Made by a program: the position numbers and the translations under genes. Below are positions 11,327-19,769 of a DNA stretch of 64,000 nt, piece after piece. Position 1 is the first letter of the stretch, and every line of letters begins with the position of its first letter. The stretch is from Rhodoblastus acidophilus (lineage in GTDB: Bacteria; Pseudomonadota; Alphaproteobacteria; Rhizobiales; Beijerinckiaceae). Where the stretch lies: NCBI RefSeq assembly GCF_900187365.1, contig NZ_FYDG01000007.1, positions 62,001 to 126,000 of the forward strand, written 5' to 3'. The notes below the pieces were generated by a model. The model saw only the letters and a list, made by a program, of their open reading frames with translations. It was not told the origin of the DNA and ran no database searches.

Positions 11327-12105
11327 GATTGCGGCGTCACCCAAAAATCGCCGCCGATGAGCAGGACCTCGCCTTCGCCACGCAGCGGTCGGATCGAAAG
11401 CAGGTTGTTGACGAACAGGATCTTGCTCACGGGCGCCCTGATTTTCACGATGATGTCGCCGAAACATCCGGCGACGTCGGGGTCGGTGGACGTCGATACG
11501 CAATTGTTGAGCCACATCAGGCAGCACGCCTTGCGATTGAGATGCGTCGCCTCGCACAGGTTGAGGCCGCGGTAGACCGTGATGTGGGTGCGGTCCTGGT
11601 AGATGAAGCGCCGGAGAATGTACTGGATGAATTCGTAGAGCAGGTCGAGTTGGGAATAGATGGAGTTGGAATGGAAGCGGCTGTCCATCTTCTCCTTGAG
11701 ATAGGGGCCCCAGGCGGTGGGGTCGTCGCGGTCGAGCGGGTGCTTGTGGTAGCTTGGGCGCAGGCCGAACCGGCTCTCGACCCAGCCCTTCATCACCGCG
11801 CCTTCGGGGCCGTTGGAGTCGAAGCCCCAGCCTTGCAGGAGTTTGAGAAAGCAGGAGCGGAACGGGGTGCGCGCGCTCGTCGGGGCCTGCTCGACGTCGA
11901 TGGCGAACAGCGCGTTCATGTAGAGCATGAAGGCGCGCTCGGCGTCTGCGAGGGTGGGCGAGTCGTCCAGCATCGCGAACAGGTCGCGGTTGAAGCTGCG
12001 GACGTTGGTGATTTCGATCCGCGCGCCAGCCGCGTTGAAGTCCGGGCTGGAAAGGAAGTCCGCGGTGAATTCGATCAGGTTGGTCGGATGCGCGCGCGGC
12101 GTCAT
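11323..12105 (-). CDS. draT: NAD+--dinitrogen-reductase ADP-ribosyltransferase
   Basis: DraT switches nitrogenase off by moving ADP-ribose from NAD+ to an arginine of the NifH dimer in response to ammonium or darkness. In 260 residues the mono-ADP-ribosyltransferase triad can be followed: Arg179 in VYRGLN, the STST segment near 203-206, and the glutamates of GEGEVLLIGG near 243-246. Full family length. It is the first gene of a two-gene operon with draG, overlapping it by four bases. It is the best single sign that the organism fixes nitrogen. Confidence 0.94.
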   Translation of the reverse strand: MTPRAHPTNLIEFTADFLSSPDFNAAGARIEITNVRSFNRDLFAMLDDSPTLADAERAFMLYMNALFAIDVEQAPTSARTPFRSCFLKLLQGWGFDSNGPEGAVMKGWVESRFGLRPSYHKHPLDRDDPTAWGPYLKEKMDSRFHSNSIYSQLDLLYEFIQYILRRFIYQDRTHITVYRGLNLCEATHLNRKACCLMWLNNCVSTSTDPDVAGCFGDIIVKIRAPVSKILFVNNLLSIRPLRGEGEVLLIGGDFWVTPQS

Positions 12106-12174
12106 GGTCAGGCTCCCGCTCCTCGCTTTCCTATCGGCGGGAGCGGCCGCCTGTCCAGAGGCATTCGCGAAGAC

Positions 12175-12633
12175 TCACGCATGCCGCGCCACAGGGGCGG
12201 GCGGCTCGCCGTAGGAAAGAATCACGCGGGCGATCGCCAGCAACTCCTCGTTGGTGTTGGGCTTGGAAAAAGCCGCATCGGCGCCTTCGGACATGGCGCT
12301 GTCGAGCACGTAATTCTCGGTCGCCGTGGTCAGCACCACGGTCGGAACGTTGGTCAGGCGCAGGTCGCTGCGCAGCACGTTGAGGAACCGCTCGCCATTG
12401 ACGACGGGCATGTTGAGATCGACCACGATAATGTCGGGCAGACGGTTGAGCAGGTCGTTGAAGGCGACCTCGCCGAGCGCATCCATACCGTTCTCCGAAT
12501 GCGCGATCTCCAGGTCCACCTGGCGCTCGCGGGCGGCGGTCGTCAGCGCGCGCTTGAGCAGATAAGCGTCGTCGCGGTCGTCTTCCACGATCAAAACATG
12601 GCGGGAGCGGCGGTTTTCGGCGATTGTCAACAT
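12175..12633 (-). CDS. Stand-alone CheY-like response regulator
   Basis: The 152 residues form one receiver domain and nothing else. HVLIVEDDRDDAYLLKRAL gives the acidic pocket, VVDLNMPVVNGERFL the phospho-acceptor aspartate, then TTATE and the lysine in FSKP. The long insertion between strands is typical of Rcp1-like regulators that pair with phytochrome-type or hybrid kinases. No kinase is adjacent, so its partner is unknown. ATG 12633 is chosen because the receiver begins eleven residues later; a much longer upstream extension of the frame is low-complexity and lacks support. Confidence 0.85.
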   Translation of the reverse strand: MLTIAENRRSRHVLIVEDDRDDAYLLKRALTTAARERQVDLEIAHSENGMDALGEVAFNDLLNRLPDIIVVDLNMPVVNGERFLNVLRSDLRLTNVPTVVLTTATENYVLDSAMSEGADAAFSKPNTNEELLAIARVILSYGEPPAPVARHA

Positions 12634-13229
12634 GGGTAATTCATGACCTTCGAGCGAGAGCGGGTCCTTTAACCCTGTGAAGGTGGGCTTAAAATGTCCA
12701 CTTTGTGGAGACAAACGGATACGCGCATCGTTACGGACCTGCTGAACGGGACCGGCCGGAAGGAGTTGCGAAATCTTCGCTCTGACTTTCGAAGCCGCCC
12801 GGCGACCGTGCTCATGATCAGCATGGCCGGGCGGGCCGGCATGGTCAATTCTCAATGCGAACAAATGGTCGACTGTAGGGCGCGGCATAATGTCCGGGCT
12901 GTCGTTCCAGGCTTTGCCACGGGGACGCCGCGCACGCCCCGGCGCGGGCGTGCGACGTTGGAAGGGTTCAGGCGCGCGGCGCGAGGAATGACATTTGGCT
13001 TTTTCTGTCATTCTCTCCTAAAGCCGAGCTAGCGAGCGCTTGCCGCCGATGCTATAGGCCGCGGCGGGCGACATTCTGTCGCACGATCTTCATGGCGGCT
13101 TTCGCTTCCGGCCCCGGCTCGGAGCAAGGGCGCCCGCCGGCCCTGCGCCGGCGCCGCGCCCGCCGGCGCGGATTCGGCCGGCGCTCGGCTCAACGCCGGG
13201 ATTTCAAAGCTGAGGGGGAAGACCAGCTC
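12634..13229. other. Long intergenic stretch upstream of icd
   Basis: These 596 bases hold the divergent upstream regions of the response regulator and icd. I see an 8-bp inverted repeat GAATGACA/TGTCATTC (12986-12993 with 13006-13013) and a GC-rich leader just before icd, but no convincing gene. A 112-codon open frame from 12694 has atypical codon use and no recognisable protein. Confidence 0.5.
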
Positions 13230-14441
13230 ATGTCGAAAATCAAGGTCGCCAATCCTGTCGTCGAAATGGACGGCGATGAAATGACCCGGATCATCTGGCA
13301 GTTCATCAAGCAGAAGCTGATCCACCCTTATCTCGACATCGACCTGAAATATTACGATCTTTCCGTCGAGCACCGCGACGCCACCAACGACCAGGTGACG
13401 ATCGATTCCGCCGAGGCCACGAAGAAATATGGCGTCGCCGTCAAATGCGCCACCATCACGCCCGACGAGGCCCGCGTGAAGGAGTTCAACCTCAAGGAAA
13501 TGTGGAAGTCGCCCAATGGCACCATCCGCAACATCCTCGGCGGCGTGATCTTCCGCGAGCCGATCATCTGCAAGAACGTGCCGCGCCTGGTGCCCGGTTG
13601 GTCGCAGCCCTTCGTCATCGGCCGTCACGCCTTCGGCGACCAGTATCGCGCCACCGATTTCAAAGTGCCCGGCAAGGGCCGGCTCACGATCAAGTTCGAG
13701 GGCGAGGACGGCACGGTCATCGAGAAGGAAGTGTTCAAGTTCCCCGGCGCCGGTGTCGCCATGTCGATGTACAACCTCGACGAATCGATCCGCGATTTCG
13801 CCCGCGCCTCGTTCAACTATGGCATCGCCCGCAAGTATCCGGTCTATCTCTCCACCAAGAACACGATCCTGAAAGCCTATGACGGCCGCTTCAAGGACCT
13901 GTTCCAGGAGATTTTCGACGCCGAATTCGCCGGCAAGTTCAAGGCGCTCGGCCTGCACTACGAGCATCGCCTGATTGACGATATGGTGGCGTCCTGCCTT
14001 AAATGGTCGGGCGGGTATGTCTGGGCGTGCAAGAACTACGACGGCGACGTGCAGTCCGACACGGCGGCGCAAGGGTTCGGCTCGCTTGGCCTGATGACAT
14101 CGGTGCTGATGACGCCCGATGGCCAGACGGTTGAGGCGGAAGCGGCGCATGGCACCGTGACCCGTCATTATCGCGAGCACCAGAAGGGCAAGGAGACCTC
14201 GACCAATTCGATGGCGTCGATCTTCGCTTGGACCCGCGGCCTCGCCCATCGCGCCAAGCTCGATAACAACGAGGCGCTGGCCAATTTCTCCGCGACGCTC
14301 GAAAAGGTCTGCGTCGATACGGTCGAAGCCGGCTTCATGACCAAGGATCTCGCCCTGCTGGTCGGTCCTGATCAGAAATGGCTGACCACGACCGGCTTCC
14401 TCGACAAGATCGATGAGAATTTAAAGACGGCTATGGCGTAA
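13230..14441 (+). CDS. icd: NADP-dependent isocitrate dehydrogenase
   Basis: The enzyme oxidatively decarboxylates isocitrate to 2-oxoglutarate in the TCA cycle, supplying NADPH and the carbon skeleton for ammonia assimilation. The 403-residue length and the start [17 protein letters not shown] identify the eukaryote-like homodimeric class found in rhizobia. Substrate and cofactor motifs include [10 protein letters not shown], the metal-binding region around DDMVA, and [14 protein letters not shown] 13230 follows GAGGGGGAAG. A strong terminator follows, so it is a single-gene unit. Confidence 0.97.
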   Translation: MSKIKVANPVVEMDGDEMTRIIWQFIKQKLIHPYLDIDLKYYDLSVEHRDATNDQVTIDSAEATKKYGVAVKCATITPDEARVKEFNLKEMWKSPNGTIRNILGGVIFREPIICKNVPRLVPGWSQPFVIGRHAFGDQYRATDFKVPGKGRLTIKFEGEDGTVIEKEVFKFPGAGVAMSMYNLDESIRDFARASFNYGIARKYPVYLSTKNTILKAYDGRFKDLFQEIFDAEFAGKFKALGLHYEHRLIDDMVASCLKWSGGYVWACKNYDGDVQSDTAAQGFGSLGLMTSVLMTPDGQTVEAEAAHGTVTRHYREHQKGKETSTNSMASIFAWTRGLAHRAKLDNNEALANFSATLEKVCVDTVEAGFMTKDLALLVGPDQKWLTTTGFLDKIDENLKTAMA

Positions 14442-14454
14442 ACGCCAAGTTTTT

Positions 14455-14480
14455 GGCGGGCCGTTTGGCCCGCCTTTTTT
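14455..14480 (+). terminator. Terminator after icd
   Basis: An 8-bp perfect GC stem (14455-14462 with 14467-14474) with a four-base loop is followed by six T residues, fourteen bases past the icd stop codon. Confidence 0.92.
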
Positions 14481-14518
14481 CTTTCAGGCACATTTTGTAA
14501 TTTTAGCTTACAGGCCGA

Positions 14519-14974
14519 TCACGACATGCGCCGGAATGGCGTGACTGGCGCGTGGGGCAGGGCATAGTGGCCTTGCGACGGACGCATGATCTTGCCGGCG
14601 CGCAGCATGCGATGCAAACGGACGGTCAGCGCCTCCCGGCTCATGGCGGCGCCGGATTCGATCACGCCGTTGAAAATGTTCTCGACCGAGGCGCCCTCCG
14701 GGAAAATCCCGATAATGTCGAGGATGAAATTCTCCGTATTTCCACTGTCCAGGGGGCGCTCGATCTCTGCGCGCGACGAAGTTTCGCCGCGCGTTGCGCC
14801 AGACCGCAAGTCTTCCACCAGCGCGGCGAATTCATCGACCGCCTCTTGATGCACGCCGGCGTCGAGCGTCAGAATGGTCTGGAATTGCAGCGCCAGTCGG
14901 CGAGCTTCGCCAAGCAGCATTTTCGCGAGTTGCCGCGCCGCCGCCTCTCGTTCCTCGTCCTGGTTGTAAGCCAT
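14519..14974 (-). CDS. Hypothetical winged-helix-like protein, paralogue of the gene at 8593
   Basis: The 151-residue protein has an acidic helical N-terminal part beginning MAYNQDEEREAAARQ and a C-terminal winged-helix-like unit with ILDIIGIFPEG, LTVRLHRMLRAGKIM and GHYALP. The C-terminal half aligns with the protein at 8593-9075. GGAGG six bases before ATG 14974 fixes the start. It converges on icd. A TGTAA-N7-TTACA dyad lies just past its stop at 14496-14512. A DNA-binding role is inferred from the fold only. Confidence 0.72.
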   Translation of the reverse strand: MAYNQDEEREAAARQLAKMLLGEARRLALQFQTILTLDAGVHQEAVDEFAALVEDLRSGATRGETSSRAEIERPLDSGNTENFILDIIGIFPEGASVENIFNGVIESGAAMSREALTVRLHRMLRAGKIMRPSQGHYALPHAPVTPFRRMS

Positions 14975-15061
14975 GCCGCGCCTCCGCGTAAGCCAACCAT
15001 ACGCAAGGCCTGAATGTGAATCAATGGGTGAGCTGTGCAGTGCAATTGTGCTGCAAAACCG

Positions 15062-15091
15062 TTGACAATTAACCAAAGCATGAAAGAATAA
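15062..15091 (+). promoter_or_regulatory. Possible sigma-70-type promoter
   Basis: TTGACA at 15062-15067 is followed 18 bases later by GAATAA (15086-15091), in an AT-rich patch upstream of the TTG-initiated gene at 15135. The -35 is perfect and the -10 weak. Confidence 0.3.
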
Positions 15092-15134
15092 ATTACAAAC
15101 ATGTTTGTTTTCATTTCGTTCTGGGGAGGTTCCA

Positions 15135-15422
15135 TTGGGAGCGTTGTCCTTGCTGATAAGCCTTGCAGGAGGCGTGGCGGGCGCGGCATGGCTGCTCGCC
15201 TGGGCCTCATCGCGATTTCACTGGCCGCGATTTCCCTGGCGTCTCGAGGCGCACAGCGCACGCGCGGTGGATGGCAGCCCGGTGTCGCAATGGGAGTTTC
15301 GTCTCGCGGGGCGGGAAGGCGCGCCGGGTTGGCGTGTCTATTTCAGCATTGTGCTCGCCCGCGGGCAGGATCGACCGTGTCAGGCGATTCCGTCTGGTCA
15401 ACCTCCGGCGCGCGGTCTATAA
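15135..15422 (+). CDS. Small single-pass membrane protein, TTG start
   Basis: I do not recognise this 95-residue protein. The start is TTG 15135 because GGGGAGG ends five bases before it. The first 25 residues form one strongly hydrophobic helix (LSLLISLAGGVAGAAWLLAW), followed by a soluble tail with W/R-rich stretches. It lies ahead of the DUF2147 gene on the same strand, 61 bases apart. Real, but function unknown. Confidence 0.45.
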   Translation: MGALSLLISLAGGVAGAAWLLAWASSRFHWPRFPWRLEAHSARAVDGSPVSQWEFRLAGREGAPGWRVYFSIVLARGQDRPCQAIPSGQPPARGL

Positions 15423-15483
15423 GAGCCTGCGCCAAGGGAGACGGGGGCGTCCGGCGCGTCCGTCAGTCACTGGAACTTTGCGT

Positions 15484-16089
15484 ATGAAAAGATTTCCGAC
15501 AAAGCGCGCCTTTCTGGCGCTCGCCGCCTTCGCGCTCGCAAACGCGGCGTCTCTGGCGCAGATCGCTTCCGCGCGGGCCGAGAAAGCCGCTCCCGCGCCG
15601 TCCGAAAAAACCGCAGCACCCGCTGGCAAGGGCGCGCCGTCGACCGAGGAGCAGACGGTCAAGGGCTTCTGGCAGTCCTACGACGATTCAGGCAAGCCGA
15701 ACGCTTGGTTTTATTTTACGGAAAAGGATGGCCTGTACGAAGGCCGGTTGGTGAAGTCCTTCCCCAAGCCGGGCGAAGAGGGCAAGGTCAAGACCTGCGA
15801 CAAATGCGAGGGTGAACTCAAGGGATTGCCCATTCTGGGCCTGCCGATCGTCACCGGCATGAAGCGCGCTGGTCTGGCCTATGAGGATGGCGAGGTGCTC
15901 GATCCGCGCGACGGTCAAGTCTATGACGCGCGCATGGATTTGAGTGCGGACGGCAAAAAGCTGATGCTGCGCGGCTACGTCGGCGTCTCCATGCTTGGCC
16001 AGACCAAGACCTGGACGCGCCTGCCCAACGACGCCATGCCTCTGAACGCGCTGCCGACAGGGCCGGACGCGCCCAAGCGCAAGGAGTAG
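15484..16089 (+). CDS. DUF2147 family secreted protein
   Basis: The 201 residues start with a signal peptide (basic KRFPTKR, hydrophobic core, cleavage near ASA-RA at about residue 31) and a short Ala/Pro/Lys linker. The DUF2147 domain follows, beginning with GFWQSYDDSGKPNAWFYF and including KVKTCDKCEGELKGLPILG and a final GYVGVSMLGQTKTW. DUF2147 proteins are small periplasmic beta-barrel-like proteins of unknown role, common in alphaproteobacteria. The two cysteines CDKC are conserved in the family. It converges on fixJ. Confidence 0.85.
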   Translation: MKRFPTKRAFLALAAFALANAASLAQIASARAEKAAPAPSEKTAAPAGKGAPSTEEQTVKGFWQSYDDSGKPNAWFYFTEKDGLYEGRLVKSFPKPGEEGKVKTCDKCEGELKGLPILGLPIVTGMKRAGLAYEDGEVLDPRDGQVYDARMDLSADGKKLMLRGYVGVSMLGQTKTWTRLPNDAMPLNALPTGPDAPKRKE

Positions 16090-16091
16090 GA

Positions 16092-16709
16092 TTAACCGAC
16101 TTCGGTTTCCTCGGTCAGCAGCGAGAGACGGATGAGTTCCGACAGGCTTTCGGACTGAGTCTTGGTCATCAGATTGGCGCGATGGGTCTCGACCGTGCGC
16201 ACGCTGATGCCGAGTTCGAAGGCGATGGTCTTGTTCAACTTGCCTTTCACTAACCCATGAAGAACGTCGCGCTCGCGCGCGGTCAGGCCCGCCAGTCGCC
16301 GCCGCGCCGCGCCAACCTGGGCGTCAAGGCCGCCGGGATCGGCATTGCGCGCGAGAGCGGCCCGGATTGATCCCACCATCAACTCGTCGTCGAACGGCTT
16401 CTCGATAAAATCTATGGCGCCCAGCTTCATGGCTTTCACGGCCAGCGGCACGTCGGCGAAGGCCGTCATGACCACGGCGGGCAACAGGATGCGGCGGGTC
16501 TTCATCTCCGCCAGTAACTCGATGCCGGACATGTCGGCCATTCGGATGTCGGTGACCACACAACCATTTGGTTCAGCCTTGCACTCAAGAAATTCGCGCG
16601 CGCTGGCGTGCAGACGCGGCGCAAGTCCGGCTGACCTCAACAGCAGATCGAGCGATTCGCGGACGGCGCAATCGTCTTCGATGATGTGGACAATCTGCTC
16701 CTTCATCAT
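16092..16709 (-). CDS. fixJ: FixJ-type two-component response regulator
   Basis: The 205 residues have a receiver domain with the EDD pocket at 11-13, Asp54 in VTDIRMADMSG and the lysine in FIEKPF, then a LuxR-type helix-turn-helix with LTARERDVLHGLVKG, KTIAFELGISVRTVETHRANLM. This matches FixJ, which activates nifA and fixK transcription at low oxygen. GGAGGGCACCT precedes ATG 16709; the next codon is also ATG. The gene is divergent from the sensor kinase at 16949, whereas fixL and fixJ are usually co-transcribed. A homologue such as TtrR/StyR type cannot be ruled out. Confidence 0.82.
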   Translation of the reverse strand: MMKEQIVHIIEDDCAVRESLDLLLRSAGLAPRLHASAREFLECKAEPNGCVVTDIRMADMSGIELLAEMKTRRILLPAVVMTAFADVPLAVKAMKLGAIDFIEKPFDDELMVGSIRAALARNADPGGLDAQVGAARRRLAGLTARERDVLHGLVKGKLNKTIAFELGISVRTVETHRANLMTKTQSESLSELIRLSLLTEETEVG

Positions 16710-16948
16710 AGGTGCCCTCCGGGCCGCTCCGGGGCTCCCGGCGGATCGACCTCCGTTCGTCGTCATGTCACGACGCCCCAAGCAGGGCCATAACCGGCGT
16801 CTATCATGGATCGTTCCGATCCGCGACGTCGAGACGCAAGCATTCAGTAGTTTCCGGCCCTTTCGCCAAGCTGGATGAAGGCGTAAAATCAACGTTGCGC
16901 GGTGTGCATGTTGTTTTGGCGGCGGTGCTGTCGCGCCGGGAGGAAGAC

Positions 16949-18832
16949 GTGTCCGCAGCAAATGTCGGCGAGGACGCCACCGCAGCGCGAAGAAGCGCAG
17001 CGACGCCCTCCTTCGTGGTGGCGTGGCTGTGTCGGATCGCCGTCTGGCCGCGCCCCTTGCGCATCGGCGCCATAGCGGCGCTGGCGCTCGCAGGGCTTGC
17101 GGCGAGTTTAACCCTCGCACCCGACCTCGGCGACAGACTCACGCATAGCCTGTTCATGCCAGCCTTGATCGCGGCGGCGCTTTTGCTCGAAATTCCGAGC
17201 GGCGTCGCGGTGTTTGCCGTCGCCCTGACGGCTGTTCACGCGCCTCTGTTCGGGCCGCCGCTGTCTCCGCTCGCCGGCTGGCCAGACGTTCTCCAACTCG
17301 GCGCGTTCGTCTTCAACGGCGTCGTGTTGTTGCTGCTCGCCCGCGCTTTGCAGGATCTGTCGCGCGCGAAAAGCGAAGTGGATGAACTTGATCGGATTAA
17401 CGCCGAGCAATTGGGCCATTTCATCGAGCAAGCTCCGGCCTCGATGGCCATGTTCGATCGCGATATGCGCTATCTCGCCGCGAGCGCGCGCTGGCGCGAT
17501 GATTTTGGCCTGAGCCGCGACATTATCGGCAAGTCGCATTACGAGGTGCTGCCCGAGATCGCCGGGGCGCGGAAATCCATCCATGCCCGCGCGTTAGCGG
17601 GGGAAATCGTGAAGTGCGACCGGGACCGTTTCGATCGCTTACAGGGTGGAACGATCTGGCTGCGGTCGGAGGCGCGGCCCTGGAGGCATCCGCTTGACGG
17701 CGTCGGCGGCGTACTGATCTATTGCGAGGACATCTCGGACCGGGTCGCTATCAGGCAGGCGTTGGAAGACAACGAACGCCGTTTGAACGCCATCCTTAAT
17801 TCCGCCATGGAGGCCATTGTCACCATCGACGCTGAGGGCCGCGTGATTTCCGCTAATCCCGCCACATGCGAAGTCTTTGGCTACGCCGTGCCCGAATTGC
17901 TCGGCCAGAGCATCGATCTCCTGACTCCCGCGCCGCTTGCCGGGCATTTTCGCTATCTGGAGGCCTACCGGAGCAATCGGGACGGTCGGATCGTGGGACG
18001 CCGGCGCGAAGTCGAGGGGCGGCGCAAGGACGGGACGATTTTCCCCCTGGAGTTGACGGTCAGCGAGGCGAAGGACGACAGCGGCGCGATTTTCGTCGGT
18101 TTCATGCGCGATCTCAGCCCGATCCGCGAGGAGCGACGCCGTGTGGAAGCTTTGCGCGACGAACTGGCCCATGTCGTCCGGCTCAATGAAATGGGGGAAG
18201 TGGTGGCCGGGCTCGCTCACGAAGTCGGCCAGCCGATCGCCGCCATCCTGAATTTTTCCGCCGCCTGTCGCCGCGCTCCGGGAGCGGAAGCCGAGATGAT
18301 CGGCCGAATCGAGGCTCAGGCGCGTCGCGCCGGCGAGATTCTCAAGCGCTTGCGCGGCTTCATTGAAAAGCGGCCCCCAACTCGCGAGACGGAAGATCTC
18401 GCGGCGCTGATCGAGGAAGCTCTGCAACTGTGGCCGTCGCGTTTGCGGGCGCCGGTCGTGTTCGCACCGGAGCGAAGTTTCGAAGCGGTGGTGGATCGTA
18501 TTCAGATCGAGCAGGTCGTGGTCAATTTGCTGCAAAACGCGGAGGAAGCGCTGCGTATGACCAGCGCCCCGGAAATTCACATCTCACTCGCCCAGCTCGA
18601 TCCGGGCCACATTAGCGTCAGCGTCGCCGACAATGGCGTGGGCGTCGAGCCGGACGCGCGGGAGAAGCTGTTCTCAGCCTTCTACAGCACGAAAATGTTC
18701 GGCATGGGCGTGGGTTTGTCGATTTGCCGGAGCATTGTCGAGGCCCATGGCGGCGAGATTCGCTTTCGCCCCAACCAGCCACGTGGCGCGATCTTCGAAT
18801 TCACGCTTCCGACGTCAAATGTCCCAGGCTAG
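16949..18832 (+). CDS. fixL: FixL-like membrane sensor histidine kinase with a haem-PAS candidate
   Basis: The likely product (627 residues) starts at GTG 16949, six bases after GGAGGA. Four membrane helices lie at about 38-57, 68-98 (two) and 113-134. A first PAS follows (about 155-260). A second PAS (about 275-390) aligns with the FixL oxygen sensor: LTPAPLAGHFRYLEAYR has His333 where FixL has its haem-ligand histidine, and RRKDGTIFPLELTVSE and GFMRDLS match too. The kinase core has His424 in GLAHEVGQP, the N box NLLQNAEEALR, and GMGVGLSICRSIVEAHGG. It probably phosphorylates the divergent FixJ at 16092. Haem binding is inferred. Confidence 0.82.
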   Translation: MSAANVGEDATAARRSAATPSFVVAWLCRIAVWPRPLRIGAIAALALAGLAASLTLAPDLGDRLTHSLFMPALIAAALLLEIPSGVAVFAVALTAVHAPLFGPPLSPLAGWPDVLQLGAFVFNGVVLLLLARALQDLSRAKSEVDELDRINAEQLGHFIEQAPASMAMFDRDMRYLAASARWRDDFGLSRDIIGKSHYEVLPEIAGARKSIHARALAGEIVKCDRDRFDRLQGGTIWLRSEARPWRHPLDGVGGVLIYCEDISDRVAIRQALEDNERRLNAILNSAMEAIVTIDAEGRVISANPATCEVFGYAVPELLGQSIDLLTPAPLAGHFRYLEAYRSNRDGRIVGRRREVEGRRKDGTIFPLELTVSEAKDDSGAIFVGFMRDLSPIREERRRVEALRDELAHVVRLNEMGEVVAGLAHEVGQPIAAILNFSAACRRAPGAEAEMIGRIEAQARRAGEILKRLRGFIEKRPPTRETEDLAALIEEALQLWPSRLRAPVVFAPERSFEAVVDRIQIEQVVVNLLQNAEEALRMTSAPEIHISLAQLDPGHISVSVADNGVGVEPDAREKLFSAFYSTKMFGMGVGLSICRSIVEAHGGEIRFRPNQPRGAIFEFTLPTSNVPG

Positions 18833-18874
18833 GACCGCAGTTCGCCGCGCCGCTCGCGTCTGAAACTATAGGCT

Positions 18875-19768
18875 TTATGCCTCCAGATCATCCAGGGACG
18901 GCGCGCTGGCGAAGAACTTGCGCGGCAGCGGCGGCAGCGGTTGCCGGTCGGCCACCACCAGGCCGATGGTGCGCTGCGCTTCCGGATCGACCAGCGGCAG
19001 GGCGATGACGCCGGCGAGGGGCCCGAAAAGTTCGAGAACCTGACGCGAGGAGACGCTGGCGACGCCCGGCAGCGCCGCGTGGGTGATGAGGTTGAAAATC
19101 GAATTGGTTTCGACCGCTGGACGCGGAGCCTTGCCGACCTTGTGGAACAGGCCGTCAATGATGCGGCGATTCTGCATGTCGCCGGTCAGCAGGCACAGTT
19201 TCTGCTCGGCGGCCTCGGCCCAGCTGATGGTTTCGCGCCCGCCCAGCGGCCCGTCGGCGCGCGTCAGCAGGCAGTAGGATTCACGATAAATCGGCTTGTA
19301 CAACGCTCCGGGGGGCGGTTCGTCGTCAATATAGGTCAGGCCGGCGTCGATCTCGAACCCTTCCAGTCTTTGCCAAATCTGATCCGAAGTCAGCGAGAGG
19401 ATTTCCAGAGTGACCGCGGGAAAGGCGGAGCAGAACGGCGCCGTCACGCGCACGGCCATCGGTAGGGCGGTCGGGATCACCCCCAGGCGCAGCTTGCCGC
19501 GCAATCCCTCGCGCGCCTCGGCCACTTCCGCGCGCAGCGCTTCGATCTCGATCAGGGCGCGGCGCGCGCGGGCCAGCACGATCTCGCCTTCGGGCGTCAG
19601 GCCCTGGAAACGCCCCGACCGCTCCACCAGGGGAACGCCAAGTTCATCTTCCAATTGCGCCAGCGCCGCCGACAGCGTGGGCTGCGACACATTGCAGGCC
19701 TCTGCCGCTCGCCGGAAATGTTTCTCCCGCGCCAGCGCCTCAAGATATTCGAACTGGCGGATGAACAT
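18875..19768 (-). CDS. LysR-type transcriptional regulator
   Basis: The 297 residues have the N-terminal LysR helix-turn-helix (FRRAAEACNVSQPTLSAALAQLE at about 20-42) and a periplasmic-binding-like effector domain from about residue 90. From memory the sequence, including the segment LCLLTGDMQNRRIID, resembles regulators found beside fds formate dehydrogenase operons, but no fds gene is present. ATG 19768 is one base after the stop of the AsmA gene, so it is translated from that transcript by coupling; it has no ribosome site of its own. The family is certain, the effector unknown. Confidence 0.88.
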   Translation of the reverse strand: MFIRQFEYLEALAREKHFRRAAEACNVSQPTLSAALAQLEDELGVPLVERSGRFQGLTPEGEIVLARARRALIEIEALRAEVAEAREGLRGKLRLGVIPTALPMAVRVTAPFCSAFPAVTLEILSLTSDQIWQRLEGFEIDAGLTYIDDEPPPGALYKPIYRESYCLLTRADGPLGGRETISWAEAAEQKLCLLTGDMQNRRIIDGLFHKVGKAPRPAVETNSIFNLITHAALPGVASVSSRQVLELFGPLAGVIALPLVDPEAQRTIGLVVADRQPLPPLPRKFFASAPSLDDLEA

Positions 19769-19769
19769 G

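Noticed and set aside
12694-13032. A 112-codon frame in the gap before icd
   Set aside because: The codon use is unlike neighbouring genes, no domain is recognisable and the frame ends in arginine-rich sequence. A GGTGG upstream is the only support.
13029-14249. A 406-codon frame opposite icd
   Set aside because: Icd is certain. The antisense frame has His/Asp/Val-rich composition typical of reversed coding sequence.
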